Shown: one piece after another, positions 52,498 through 61,054 of the stretch
Layout of the letters: each line of letters opens with the position of its first letter
How positions within the stretch are numbered: the stretch's first letter is position 1
Notes under the pieces: model-generated
What the model saw: the letters and a program-made list of their open reading frames with translations, nothing else
Databases searched by the model: none
What the model was told of the DNA's origin: nothing
Program-made: the position numbers and the translations under genes
Assembly: GCA_028277345.1 (NCBI GenBank)
Contig: JANQGM010000019.1
Span: 124,001 to 188,000 of the forward strand
Length of the DNA stretch: 64,000 bases
Source of the DNA: Candidatus Bipolaricaulota bacterium
GTDB taxonomy: Bacteria > Bipolaricaulota > Bipolaricaulia > UBA7950 > UBA9294
Direction: 5' to 3'

Positions 52498-52594
52498 ACG
52501 CGTTCGTTACCCGTTGACATCCACCTGAGCGAAATCGCTCTCATCACCCCTCTGCGCGCGTGGCACGCCGTGCGCGATGTCTCAAGGAGTAAAT

Positions 52595-53620
52595 ATGCTT
52601 TTCGATCCATGCATGAACTGGAGTTTGCGTTCGGCGACGTCCGATGATTTGGACGGAATCTGCGACGTGATTCACGAGTATTCAAAGGCGATTCACGGCA
52701 TTGGAAATGATTCCAAGCGTGCCGTGGAGCTGACATGGGGACAACCCGGGTTTGACGTTGATCGGGATACGCGTGTGGCTGAGCTTTCGGATGGCCGTAT
52801 TGTCGGATATGGCGAGATTGAGGATCTGGAAGAGCCCCACGCCAAGATCGCCGGTTGGCTGCGTGTTCATCCGGACTGCAACGGCCGGGGACTCGAATCC
52901 GAACTCTTGGCATGGTGCGAGGCCCGTGCCATACAGAGCGTCAAGCTCGCTCCCGAGCACCTCCGTGTGACGCTGGGATTTGGCGTTCCGGAAAGCGATT
53001 CCTTCCTTAATGAACTGCTCGCGAAGGACGACTATGGATTGATTCGCCATTTTTGGCGGATGGTTATTGAGTTGGATCACGACATCCCAGAACCGGCGTG
53101 GCCGGCCGGAGTAACGGTTCGCACGTTCGTGCTCTCAGAAGACTTAGAAGCCATGGTTCGCGCCTCGCGGGATTCGTTTCAGGATCATTGGGGGCATGTG
53201 GACACGCCGTTTGAGGAAGAACTCGAGATGTGGGATCACTGGATTCGCAACGATCCCCGCTTCGATCCCGGCTTGACGTTTTTAGCCATCGCCGACGATG
53301 AGATTGTTGGGTTCTCTTCGTGCGATCCGATGAATGCGGAAGATCCGAAAATGGGATTTATCGATGTGTTGGGCGTTCGCCGCGCCTGGCGGCGGCGGGG
53401 GATTGCGATGGCGCTGCTGCATCACACGTTCCGAGAATTTAAGAAGCGAGGACAAGAACGGGTCGGACTGGGGGTGGACGCAACCAGTTTGACGGGAGCG
53501 AATCGCGTCTACGAAACGGCGGGGATGAAACCGGTTCGTCAGATCAATGTGTATGAGAAGGAACTGCGCGCCGGCGTCGATCCGAGCTTGCGAGATCTGG
53601 AGGAGGGCGAGAACGCATGA
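52595..53620 (+). CDS. Tandem GNAT-domain acetyltransferase
   Basis: This 341-residue protein has two GNAT domains. The first (about 5-150) has RVHPDCNGRGLESELLAW, a degenerate acetyl-CoA motif. The second (about 170-335) has DVLGVRRAWRRRGIAMALLHHTF, a complete one, followed by GVDATSLTGANRVYETAGM. This architecture is that of MshD-like and related enzymes. The ATG at 52595 has AAGGAG five bases upstream. It overlaps the following phosphotransferase gene by 4 bp, a pairing seen for small-molecule modification, possibly aminoglycoside-like or amino-alcohol compounds. Confidence 0.86.
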   Translation: MLFDPCMNWSLRSATSDDLDGICDVIHEYSKAIHGIGNDSKRAVELTWGQPGFDVDRDTRVAELSDGRIVGYGEIEDLEEPHAKIAGWLRVHPDCNGRGLESELLAWCEARAIQSVKLAPEHLRVTLGFGVPESDSFLNELLAKDDYGLIRHFWRMVIELDHDIPEPAWPAGVTVRTFVLSEDLEAMVRASRDSFQDHWGHVDTPFEEELEMWDHWIRNDPRFDPGLTFLAIADDEIVGFSSCDPMNAEDPKMGFIDVLGVRRAWRRRGIAMALLHHTFREFKKRGQERVGLGVDATSLTGANRVYETAGMKPVRQINVYEKELRAGVDPSLRDLEEGENA

Positions 53621-54639
53621 AACCCCTCCATGATCTGACCACCATTGGGCGAGGGCGCCGTTTGCGTCCCATCGTGGAAGCCCTACTCGCGGAGTATGGC
53701 GTCGTTGCTTCGAAACTGAAGCAGATTACCGAGGCCAGCAACACGATCTTTAAGGTGACTGATGCCCGACGAAAGCAGTACGTGCTGCGGATCGCGGCGC
53801 CCAAGAGTTGTCATGGACCTGACGAGATGCGATCGGAAGTGGCCTGGCTTCAGGCGTTGGCAGAAGAAACGGATATCGGTTGCCCCGCGCCGGTCGTTCG
53901 GCTGGACGGCGGTTATATCACTGAGCTCAGTGCTCCCGAAGAAGATGTTAAGCTCAGCAGTTCACTCTTCCGATGGGTTCCCGGACGGATGCTTGACGAG
54001 GTGTTAACGCTGGAGAACGTGTCCCGCCAAGGGATGCTGATGGCTCGGCTTCACCAGCATGCCGGATCGTTTTCTCCGCCAGCCGGATTCCGCATTCGGA
54101 CCTACGATACCGTCTTCCCCTACGCCGCGCCGGGATACGCTGGGATCGAACCGCTCGTGCTGTTTGATGAAGGTCCGGCGGCACCGCTCGGTGCCGGCCG
54201 GCGCGCCGTTTTCGAGAATGCGTACGACAGGGTCGCAGGGGAGTTCGAAGGACTGATGCAATCCGGAGAGCGTCTGCGCGTCATTCACAACGATCTGCAC
54301 GTTTGGAACGTCAAGGTGACGCGGAGCGGCATCTTCGCCCTCGATTTCGAAGACATGATGTGGGGCTTCCCGATCCAGGATATCGCGACGACGCTCTATT
54401 ACTACCGATGGCGCGATGACTATGAGGAGCTGTTGGGAGCCTTTCGCAGCGGGTATGAAGGTGTCCGGGAGTGGCCGCAATCCCACCGAGGCCAAATCGA
54501 TGTGCTCATCATGGGACGGGCGTTGTTGCTGGCTAACTTTATTGCGGTGTCCAAGGATTCCGAGGACATCGCCTTCGCACCCGACTACTTGAAGCGTGTC
54601 GAGGAGCGGCTTCGAGGCATTCTCCAAAGCAAGGTGTAG
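53617..54639 (+). CDS. APH-family small-molecule phosphotransferase
   Basis: This 340-residue kinase-like protein resembles homoserine kinase II/aminoglycoside and choline phosphotransferases. The N lobe contains EASNTIFKVTDARRKQYVLRI with the ATP-binding Lys-type region; the C lobe has the Brenner motif VIHNDLHVWNVKV (catalytic Asp, about residue 227) and the metal-binding FALDFEDMMWG (about 247). A resistance function is not implied; many relatives phosphorylate metabolites. It is translationally coupled to the preceding GNAT gene. Confidence 0.88.
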   Translation: MKPLHDLTTIGRGRRLRPIVEALLAEYGVVASKLKQITEASNTIFKVTDARRKQYVLRIAAPKSCHGPDEMRSEVAWLQALAEETDIGCPAPVVRLDGGYITELSAPEEDVKLSSSLFRWVPGRMLDEVLTLENVSRQGMLMARLHQHAGSFSPPAGFRIRTYDTVFPYAAPGYAGIEPLVLFDEGPAAPLGAGRRAVFENAYDRVAGEFEGLMQSGERLRVIHNDLHVWNVKVTRSGIFALDFEDMMWGFPIQDIATTLYYYRWRDDYEELLGAFRSGYEGVREWPQSHRGQIDVLIMGRALLLANFIAVSKDSEDIAFAPDYLKRVEERLRGILQSKV

Positions 54640-54650
54640 AATCTAGGACC

Positions 54651-55598
54651 ATGACCGAATCAATGGATCGCCTCCCTCGAATCGGGCTCGCGCTGGGATC
54701 GGGCGGCGCTCGGGGCGCGGCGCATACGGGAGTGCTCAAGGTGCTCGAAGCCGAGGGCATTCCGATTTCCATAGTTGCGGGGTCCAGCATTGGAGCGCTG
54801 GTGGGAGCGGCCTTTGCCGTCGGCCTTCCTTCGGAACGCATGGAGCATGAATGGCTGGCAACAGGGACGAGGCGGCTCCTCCGCAGCTTCCTGCCGTCTT
54901 TTCATCCCGCCGGATTCAGTTCCGGAAGTGAGCTCAAGCGCGTTCTTTCGGAATTGCTCGGCGATCGTAAGATCGAGGATCTCGAGATTCCCTATGGCGC
55001 GATGGCATGCGATATCGACACCGGAGAAGCCATTCCCTTGAGGAGCGGATCGCTCGTGGATGCGATCCGTGCATCGACAGCCATTCCCGGCGTTTTCCAT
55101 CCGATGCGTTATGATGGCCGCCTTCTGATGGATGGCGGGCTCGTCGACCCCGTTCCCATTCGTCTTTGCCGAGCGCTGGGAGCTGATTTCGTCATCGCGG
55201 TGGATATTACGCCGACGCCCACGCCGACCACGGCACGGCGGCGGAACGCGTGGAATCGAATCGGAGAGAGTCTTGCTGGGAGCTTGGCACAGACGACGGT
55301 ACTGCCGGCGACGTTGGCGGAGTGGTTGGAAGGCGTCTTTCGTGAGCGCCCGGCCGAGGAGCGGCCGTTGCCCGGCGTATACAGCATCATGAATCAAACG
55401 GTGTCCATTCTGCTGCAAGAGATGCTTCGACAAAAACTCATTTTGCACCCTCCCGATATCCTGATCCGGCCGGAACTGGACTTGCACTTCATGGCCTATC
55501 AGCGTGCCGAAGCTGGAATTGAGGCTGGGTGTCGAGCTGCGGAAGCCGTCCTTCCCGAGCTTCGGAGAAAATGGGCGGAAACGTCCTCTGGCGAGTAG
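54651..55598 (+). CDS. Patatin-like phospholipase (RssA type)
   Basis: The product is a 315-residue serine lipid hydrolase with a Ser-Asp dyad. The oxyanion loop is GLALGSGGARGAAHTGVLKVL (about 12-32), the nucleophile is in IVAGSSIGALVGA (G-x-S-x-G, about 44) and the Asp in LLMDGGLVDPVPI (about 163). There is no signal peptide, so it acts on the cytoplasmic face. The C-terminal ~90 residues are helical. It starts 11 bp after the phosphotransferase stop and is probably in the same operon. Confidence 0.93.
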   Translation: MTESMDRLPRIGLALGSGGARGAAHTGVLKVLEAEGIPISIVAGSSIGALVGAAFAVGLPSERMEHEWLATGTRRLLRSFLPSFHPAGFSSGSELKRVLSELLGDRKIEDLEIPYGAMACDIDTGEAIPLRSGSLVDAIRASTAIPGVFHPMRYDGRLLMDGGLVDPVPIRLCRALGADFVIAVDITPTPTPTTARRRNAWNRIGESLAGSLAQTTVLPATLAEWLEGVFRERPAEERPLPGVYSIMNQTVSILLQEMLRQKLILHPPDILIRPELDLHFMAYQRAEAGIEAGCRAAEAVLPELRRKWAETSSGE

Positions 55599-55654
55599 AC
55601 GCTCGGCTTGTTCTGCTGCCGGCGGTTGAGGCATGATCCTGGCGAGGTGACAGG

Positions 55655-56128
55655 ATGATGAGGATCAGACTCAGAGGACTCGCGTGGATTGGTCTTGTTG
55701 CGTTGCTCGTTCCTGCTGTCGGCGTTTCGGCGGCGGAGACCCTGCCGGATGTTGTCGTGTTCTATCGAGAGGGATGCAACGATTGCCGTCATATGGATGA
55801 GGTCCTTGAGGAACTGTACGCCCAATATCCGAATCTGGTCATCTCGCACATCGAAGAAACGGATCCCGGAGCCTCCGATCTGATGTGGACGTTGGCGACC
55901 AAGTACGGCATCTTTCCCTCCAAATTCCCCGTCATCTTCGTCGGGGATGAGGCGTTGGTGGGGACGGGGAGGGACAAGGAACTCCGCCTACGCGCCGCAG
56001 TCCGGGATTGCGTGTTCAATGGCTGCGAGTCGCCGATTTCTCAAGTGAGTGAGAAGCCGTTCCCGTGGATCACCGCTGCTTCGCTGTTGGTGGCGCTTCT
56101 TGTCGCCGCCATCATTCTTCTGCAATGA
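55655..56128 (+). CDS. Exported thioredoxin-like protein with C-terminal membrane anchor
   Basis: The 157-residue product has a signal segment (GLAWIGLVALLVPAVGVSAAE), then a thioredoxin-like fold beginning DVVVFYREGCNDCRHMDEVL with a C-x-x-C active site (CNDC, about 40), a cis-Pro-like FPVIFVG near residue 95, and a C-terminal membrane helix (WITAASLLVALLVAAIILLQ). Two more Cys (DCVFNGC) lie before the anchor. This orientation puts the redox site outside the cytoplasm, suggesting thiol exchange or metal handling there. Its stop overlaps the following lipoprotein gene. Confidence 0.8.
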   Translation: MMRIRLRGLAWIGLVALLVPAVGVSAAETLPDVVVFYREGCNDCRHMDEVLEELYAQYPNLVISHIEETDPGASDLMWTLATKYGIFPSKFPVIFVGDEALVGTGRDKELRLRAAVRDCVFNGCESPISQVSEKPFPWITAASLLVALLVAAIILLQ

Positions 56129-57108
56129 CATTGGGGCGAAGGCTCCGTCTACGTCGTGGGCTTGCCTTCCTTCTCGCGCTCAGCTTCTGTCTTGCCGGAT
56201 GTCGTTTCCTTGAAGCCACCTCGGATCGTGATCCCGACATCTATCGCGATGCGATGCGAGCCTGGGTGATCGAGCTGTCGGCGCACGCACGCGAGTCCTA
56301 CCCCGGCTTTCTCGTCGTAGCCCAAAATGGCGAGGAATTGATCACCTCCGGTCGAACCCATCAAAGCCCGCTTTCCCTCGACTACATCAACGCCCTCGAC
56401 GGATTGGGACGCGAAGACCTGTTCTACGGTTACGACGCAGACAATGAACCCACGCCCACGGATGCATCGGAATGGATGCTCGGCTACTTGACGCGAGCCG
56501 AGCTGGTGGGCCTTACGATTCTCGTGACCGACTACTGCTGGGATTCCGACAACGTCGCTCACTCCGAGGCCGCGAATGCTGCCCACGGATTCTTATCCTT
56601 CGCCGCCCCGAGCCGCGAGCTCGACCGGATTCCTCAGATTCAACCCGCAGAAGATGGACGCAACGTCGTGTCGTTCGCCGAGGCACGGCACTTTCTCTAT
56701 CTCCTCAATCCCGGTGCATTCGCTTCGCGAGAGGCGTATCTCAGCGCACTGGAGAACACCCACTACGATCTGCTGATTATCGACCCGGAGTATGAGGGAA
56801 CCCCATTGCCATTCGCTGAGATCGAACGACTTCGCGCAAAGCCCTTGGGAGCCTCTCGGTTGCTGCTGGCGTACCTGTCCATTGGCGAAGCCGAGGCCTA
56901 TCGCAGCTATTGGGACACGTCTTGGTCGGCGCATCCTCCGGACTGGCTGAGGGAGGAGAATCCGCATTGGCCGGGCAATTACTCAGTCGACTACTGGAAC
57001 GACGAGTGGCAAGGATTGGTTTACAGTTCCCTGGACGCGATCCTGGCCGCAGGCTTCGATGGCGTTTACCTCGATCGCGTCGATGTCTACAAGGAGTTCG
57101 AAGAGTAA
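56125..57108 (+). CDS. TM1410/GH114-like lipoprotein
   Basis: This 327-residue protein begins with a lipoprotein signal (GLAFLLALSFCLAGC, lipobox LAGC). The rest matches the MJ1477/TM1410 family of TIM-barrel proteins related to endo-alpha-1,4-polygalactosaminidase: LLIIDPEYEG, LLLAYLSIGEAEAYRSYW, and FDGVYLDRVDVYKEF at the C terminus, with catalytic-type Asp residues. A role in cleaving extracellular polysaccharide is inferred. The ATG at 56125 overlaps the thioredoxin-like gene's stop. Confidence 0.83.
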   Translation: MTLGRRLRLRRGLAFLLALSFCLAGCRFLEATSDRDPDIYRDAMRAWVIELSAHARESYPGFLVVAQNGEELITSGRTHQSPLSLDYINALDGLGREDLFYGYDADNEPTPTDASEWMLGYLTRAELVGLTILVTDYCWDSDNVAHSEAANAAHGFLSFAAPSRELDRIPQIQPAEDGRNVVSFAEARHFLYLLNPGAFASREAYLSALENTHYDLLIIDPEYEGTPLPFAEIERLRAKPLGASRLLLAYLSIGEAEAYRSYWDTSWSAHPPDWLREENPHWPGNYSVDYWNDEWQGLVYSSLDAILAAGFDGVYLDRVDVYKEFEE

Positions 57109-57289
57109 TGGCTCGTTCTCCCTGCCTTCATTTGGCAGGGCACCCCATTGTTTCGCACACGTTGGACGAAAGTTCCAGACGTTGGCGCGTACGTGCGGAA
57201 GAATGGGTCGATCTTCGATTCTGGCCGTTGGACGCGGGATCGGATAGTCTGTGGGCTCTATCGCCGTCACCTTGAAGCAAGGAGCCGCC

Positions 57290-58957
57290 ATGATTGCCGT
57301 CACACTCGATCGAATCAAGATTTCGTATGCGCAGGCCACGGTGTTTGAGGGCCTGAGCTGGGAAGCGCATGATGATCGCGTGGTAGGCTTGGTCGGTCCC
57401 AATGGTTGCGGGAAAAGCACGATGCTCAAGGCGATCATCGGCGAGATTCGTCCCTCCGAAGGCGTCATCTCCGAACGCTCCGGCCTGACCGTCGGGTATC
57501 TGCCCCAAGCCGTGGAATTCCCGGAGGGCGTCACCGTGATCGAAACGGTGCGATCGGGCGCTCGTGCGCTGTTGGACATCGAAGCCGGATTGGCCCGTGT
57601 CGAGGCGAGGTTGAGCGACCCTCAGGTCTATGAAGACGACGACATGCTAGCCGAGGTTCTTCATGAGCAGGAAGAACTGCTGGTGGCCTACGACCGCTTG
57701 GGCGGTCCCGGGTTGGAATCGCGCATTCGATCCATTCTTCACGCCCTGGGCTTTCGATCCCGTGATTTCGACCGGTCCGTCAACGTGCTTTCCGGCGGAC
57801 AGAAAAAGATGGTCGGGTTGGCTGCCCAGGCGGTCAATCGTCCGGATCTTCTTTTGCTTGATGAGCCGGACAATCACCTGGATCTGACGGGGAAGATGTA
57901 CCTGGAGAAGTTCCTGCGGGATTATGAGGGCGGTGTCATCCTTGTCTCGCACGATCGGTATCTGCTCGACCTTGTGGTGGACGAGATAACCGAGCTGGAA
58001 GGCGGCGTCATCACGCGGTTCCCGGGCAATTACTCCGAATACGCTGTGGAGAAAGAGCATCAACGTGCCTTGCACGAGAAACACTATGCCGATCAGCAGA
58101 AGGAGATTCACCGGTTGGAGCAATCGGCCAAGCGGCTGTTGACGTGGGGAGCCGTGTTTGACAACGAGAAATTCATCAAACGCGGACAGAATATCCTCAA
58201 GCGCATCGAGCGCATGGAGAAAATCGACCGGCCGCATCAACAGCGCGAGATGAAGCTGTCCATTTCCGGTTTCCGCGGCAGCACCAAGGTGATGGAGGCG
58301 TCTGGACTCTCCAAGGCGTATCCCGCGAGGGAGGATGGCTCGGAAACCAAGACGGTGCTCGATGGCTTGGATCTGCTCGTTCGGCACGGCGAACGCGTGG
58401 GATTGGTCGGTGCCAATGGATCCGGGAAGTCCGTCCTGTTTCGTTTGATTCGCGGGCAGGAATCGCCGACGCGTGGCGACGTGATCCTGGGGCCCAGCGT
58501 CGTTACCGGCTACTACGCCCAAGAGCACGAGACCCTCGATCTCGATCGATCGCTGATCGACAATCTGCGGCATGCGGCCGGGGTTTCGGAGACGCGCGCG
58601 ATGCAGACCTTGCTGCAATTTGCGTTCACCTACGATCAGGCGAGACGCCCGGTCTCGGATCTGTCCGGAGGAGAGCGAAGCCGCCTCCAGCTGGCTCTCA
58701 TCGTGTTGTCGGGCGCCAACTTCCTGATGCTGGACGAGCCGACCAATAATCTCGATATCCGGTCCGCGGAAATCCTCGAAGATGCATTTGACGAGTTGGA
58801 GGGGGCGGTGTTGGTGATCTCGCATGATCGCTACTTCCTTGACCGGGTTGTCGATCGGATTGTCGAACTCGTGGATGGGCAGCTCGTCGAGTACGCGGGC
58901 GGCTATTCCGAGTACGCGCGCAAGTCGGGACTCCACCCGGATGAGGGCGAACGTTGA
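57290..58957 (+). CDS. ABC-F family ATPase
   Basis: This 555-residue soluble protein has two ABC domains and no membrane part. Domain 1: GLVGPNGCGKSTMLKAI, LSGGQKKMVGLAAQ and LLLLDEPDNHLD. Domain 2: GLVGANGSGKSVLFRLI, LSGGERSRLQLAL and FLMLDEPTNNLD. A ~100-residue charged linker between them (HQRALHEKHYADQQKEIHRL...) is the P-site tRNA interaction region of ABC-F translation factors. The first domain has EPDNHLD rather than EPTNHLD. The ATG at 57290 has AAGGAG five bases upstream. It is coupled to the phosphodiesterase gene (TGATG). Confidence 0.92.
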   Translation: MIAVTLDRIKISYAQATVFEGLSWEAHDDRVVGLVGPNGCGKSTMLKAIIGEIRPSEGVISERSGLTVGYLPQAVEFPEGVTVIETVRSGARALLDIEAGLARVEARLSDPQVYEDDDMLAEVLHEQEELLVAYDRLGGPGLESRIRSILHALGFRSRDFDRSVNVLSGGQKKMVGLAAQAVNRPDLLLLDEPDNHLDLTGKMYLEKFLRDYEGGVILVSHDRYLLDLVVDEITELEGGVITRFPGNYSEYAVEKEHQRALHEKHYADQQKEIHRLEQSAKRLLTWGAVFDNEKFIKRGQNILKRIERMEKIDRPHQQREMKLSISGFRGSTKVMEASGLSKAYPAREDGSETKTVLDGLDLLVRHGERVGLVGANGSGKSVLFRLIRGQESPTRGDVILGPSVVTGYYAQEHETLDLDRSLIDNLRHAAGVSETRAMQTLLQFAFTYDQARRPVSDLSGGERSRLQLALIVLSGANFLMLDEPTNNLDIRSAEILEDAFDELEGAVLVISHDRYFLDRVVDRIVELVDGQLVEYAGGYSEYARKSGLHPDEGER

Positions 58958-59487
58958 TGCGGATCGGATTGGTATCGGATACGCACGTCCCGATGAGCCT
59001 CAAGCGGCTGCCATCGGCATTGCTCAACCGGCTTGACGGCGTGGATGCCATTCTTCATGCCGGCGATCTCGTGTCCCTGGGCGTTCTTGAAACGCTGTCC
59101 GAGATTGCTCCCACAACCGCGGTGGCGGGAAACGCCGATCCTCCTGAAGTGGCACGGAGGTTGGCGGACCGCGAGCTGGTGCGTTTCGAAGGACGAACGA
59201 TCGGCCTTAAACACGGGCATCAACCCCATGCCGTTCAGGCCCATTACATCGAGTGGGACTACGACCATCCTGCGTTCGAACTCTTCTTTCAGCTGATGTG
59301 CGCTCAACTCCCGGAAGCCGACATCATCGTTTTCGGACACTTCCACCGGTCGTTGATCCGGCAATGGAACGACGTGCTGTTCATTTGCCCGGGAGCGATC
59401 GCCCCCTCACGCGGGGACACGTCCTTTGCCGTTCTCGAGTTGGGAGACACGGTCAACGCACAGATCATTCCGTTGACGGTGACCTAG
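58957..59487 (+). CDS. YfcE/MJ0936-type metallophosphoesterase
   Basis: This 176-residue phosphodiesterase has all metal motifs: LVSDTHVP (D-x-H), ILHAGDLVS (G-D), AVAGNADPP (G-N), LKHGHQPH (G-H) and IVFGHFHRS (G-H-x-H). The family hydrolyses phosphodiesters with Mn2+ or Ni2+; the physiological substrate is unknown. The ATG at 58957 overlaps the ABC-F stop. It is the last ordinary gene before the inverted-repeat-bounded segment. Confidence 0.92.
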   Translation: MRIGLVSDTHVPMSLKRLPSALLNRLDGVDAILHAGDLVSLGVLETLSEIAPTTAVAGNADPPEVARRLADRELVRFEGRTIGLKHGHQPHAVQAHYIEWDYDHPAFELFFQLMCAQLPEADIIVFGHFHRSLIRQWNDVLFICPGAIAPSRGDTSFAVLELGDTVNAQIIPLTVT

Positions 59488-59492
59488 AAATC

Positions 59493-59655
59493 TAACCATG
59501 AAGGGGCGAACGGACCGCTTCGCTCGTCAGTTCGGTGGAGTTTGGCCGAAGGCGGCCAAACGTCCAGTCGATGACGTATATCAGTTTGCTGTGCATGGAG
59601 ACGCTGGGTGTAGATTTCGCCAAACACAATCAGGGATGTGTCCCTCAAATCCTTC
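59493..59655 (-). repeat. Multi-hairpin repeat, left copy (inverted relative to right copy)
   Basis: This ~160-bp sequence recurs in inverted orientation at 62690-62853. It contains three stem-loops: an imperfect GAACGGAC...GTCAGTTC, a perfect GTTTGGCCG-AAGG-CGGCCAAAC (59540-59561), and AGGGA-TGTG-TCCCT (59632-59645). The copies start just after a TAACCATGAAGGGGCG string that faces outward at both ends of the segment. Confidence 0.85.
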
Positions 59656-59706
59656 ATGCACTTCATGATGAGGATCTTCAAGGCGCGAGGGTCAATCTGC
59701 TCTGTC

Positions 59707-59750
59707 TTGACACAGAGGCCGATTTCAGTTATTAAGTAATCGCTTAATAA
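59707..59750 (+). promoter_or_regulatory. Promoter with overlapping ArsR-type operator
   Basis: TTGACA (59707-59712) and TATTAA (59730-59735) are spaced by 17 bases. A palindrome TTATTAAG-N6-CTTAATAA (59729-59750) covers the -10 element. AT-rich palindromes of this size over the promoter are the usual binding sites of ArsR/SmtB repressors, so the gene just downstream probably represses itself. Confidence 0.75.
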
Positions 59751-59762
59751 TAAGGAGCCGTC

Positions 59763-60158
59763 ATGGGAAGCGACACATCTGAGATCTTCAAAGCCTTGAG
59801 TGTGCCGAGCCGGATTCACATTCTCAGCCTGCTCAAGCACCACGGTCCGATGCCGGTGAAGGACATCGCCGAAGCCGTGGGGATGAGTTCCCCTGCCGTG
59901 TCCCAGCATCTGAAGATCCTTCGATCCGCCGGCATGGTGCTCGCCAAACGGCAAGGCTACTCCGTGCCGTACGAGCTGGATGTGGCGGCCTTGCACGACT
60001 GTTGTGGCCGGATGATTCAACTCTGTGCTTGTCCCAACTGCAAGGGCGATGCGAAACATCACGCAGACGAGAGCGATACCGAACGGCTGTTGCAAAAGCG
60101 CGAGCGATTGTTGGCCCAACTGCAACACATCGAAGAGGAGTTGGAGGCGTTGCGCTAG
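59763..60158 (+). CDS. ArsR-family transcriptional regulator with Cys-rich C terminus
   Basis: The product is a 131-residue winged-helix repressor: IFKALSVPSRIHILSLLKHH, then the recognition helix GMSSPAVSQHLKILRSAGMV and the wing LAKRQGYSVPYELD. After the HTH comes CCGRMIQLCACPNCKG with five cysteines and two His residues, a likely metal or thiol sensor, and a helical C terminus (TERLLQKRERLLAQLQHIEEELEAL). The ATG has AAGGAG five bases upstream. Promoter, operator and the Cys/His-rich gene downstream suggest a small metal-responsive operon. Confidence 0.88.
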   Translation: MGSDTSEIFKALSVPSRIHILSLLKHHGPMPVKDIAEAVGMSSPAVSQHLKILRSAGMVLAKRQGYSVPYELDVAALHDCCGRMIQLCACPNCKGDAKHHADESDTERLLQKRERLLAQLQHIEEELEALR

Positions 60159-60238
60159 TTTTTTTGAGCAACTGATTAAGAGAATGCGCAAAAACATTAT
60201 TAAAGGCTCGCGGCCGGAGCCACACAAGGAGGTGAACA

Positions 60239-60442
60239 ATGGAATCCGTACACGCCACGCATGGATGTTGTGGAGGCGAAGCGAGCGCGCACAAGGTGGC
60301 AGCTCATCATTGCTGCTGCGGCGGGCATCTTTCGCGCCACTTTATCACCAAGCAAGAGCGCCGGGAGGCCCTTGAGCGCTACAAAGAGCAGCTTCAGAAG
60401 GAACTCACCGGTGTGGAAGAACACCTGCAAGCGATGACGTAG
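60239..60442 (+). CDS. Small Cys/His-rich protein with C-terminal coiled coil (67 aa)
   Basis: I do not assign a family. The ATG at 60239 has an ideal Shine-Dalgarno (AAGGAGGTGA, 3 bases upstream of the start). The N-terminal half holds five Cys and six His (ATHGCCGGEASAHK, HHCCCGGH), a strong metal-binding pattern; the C-terminal half (TKQERREALERYKEQLQKEL) is a charged amphipathic helix resembling the tail of the regulator upstream. It lies 80 bp after that regulator and is followed by a strong terminator, so the two form a complete operon. It may buffer or deliver the metal sensed by the regulator. Confidence 0.82.
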   Translation: MESVHATHGCCGGEASAHKVAAHHCCCGGHLSRHFITKQERREALERYKEQLQKELTGVEEHLQAMT

Positions 60443-60469
60443 CCCTTGAGGGCACGCCCATTCGATACT

Positions 60470-60512
60470 GAGCCCCGAAAGACGCGACGGCGTCCTTCGG
60501 GGCTCTTCTTTG
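60470..60512 (+). terminator. Rho-independent terminator of the ArsR operon
   Basis: A long stem, GAGCCCCGAA paired with TTCGGGGCTC, encloses a second stem GACGC-GACG-GCGTC, followed by TTCTTTGTT. It is the clearest terminator in the window. Confidence 0.92.
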
Positions 60513-61054
60513 TTCTGTCTCAAAAAACATCGCTTCACTCGCCCGTTCCCAGCAACGCGAAGCATTGCCACTCACTCAAGGACGCCAAGGCGCAGAGAAC
60601 AGCGAGTCTCCATAACTGAACTGCGATTTCACCCTGAAGGACATGAAAGGGGGTGAGGGACGCATACCTGATGGTGTCAGCTGTGGCGTCAACTTCCCGC
60701 CGAGTTTCTTGTCAACCCCGACCGCGCCATTGTGCCCACGCCTAGTACGGGGGTGACATCAATGATCGCCTGTCTCTGGATGAGATTAATGCGTAGCTTG
60801 CGAACTGACAGCTTCGTCCATCAGATTGTGGAGGTTCAGTGAGTGCGTATCGAGCATCCAGGTTTGGCTTTAGAGCCGAAGCTCATCCACTGTCTTCGGC
60901 ATTCAGAGGGTTCATTCGCGCGATGCAGACACGTGCTAGCAATTGCAGTTTGCGTAGATTCTCAGCCTACCTTGATCTGCATGCTCCATCGCTATAGGGT
61001 AACACTCAAGAACACTAAAGGGAATATAGTGACAAAAAGCCTGGAGGAGCAATA
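60513..61054 (+). other. Mostly non-coding leader region of the reverse transcriptase gene
   Basis: This ~540-bp stretch between the ArsR-operon terminator and the RT gene has no clear gene. It holds a REP-like hairpin (AGGGA-CGCA-TACCT, 60656-60669), arms CCCCG/CGGGG around 60716-60753, and a perfect 7-bp stem GCCGAAG...CTTCGGC (60875-60900). Defence RTs of the DRT2 and DRT9 kinds have a structured non-coding RNA in this position. Whether one is made here cannot be decided by reading. Confidence 0.45.

Noticed and set aside
53617-54639. Aminoglycoside-resistance determinant
   Set aside because: The Brenner and metal motifs show only an APH-fold kinase; many relatives act on metabolites, and nothing in the sequence identifies an antibiotic substrate.
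57647-58936. 429-codon open frame on the minus strand
   Set aside because: Antisense shadow of the ABC-F ATPase gene, whose motifs are complete on the plus strand.
60670-60839. Unstarted open stretch between two stops upstream of the RT
   Set aside because: Reads plausibly for ~55 codons but lacks a start, ribosome site and any recognisable similarity; it could equally be part of a structured RNA.
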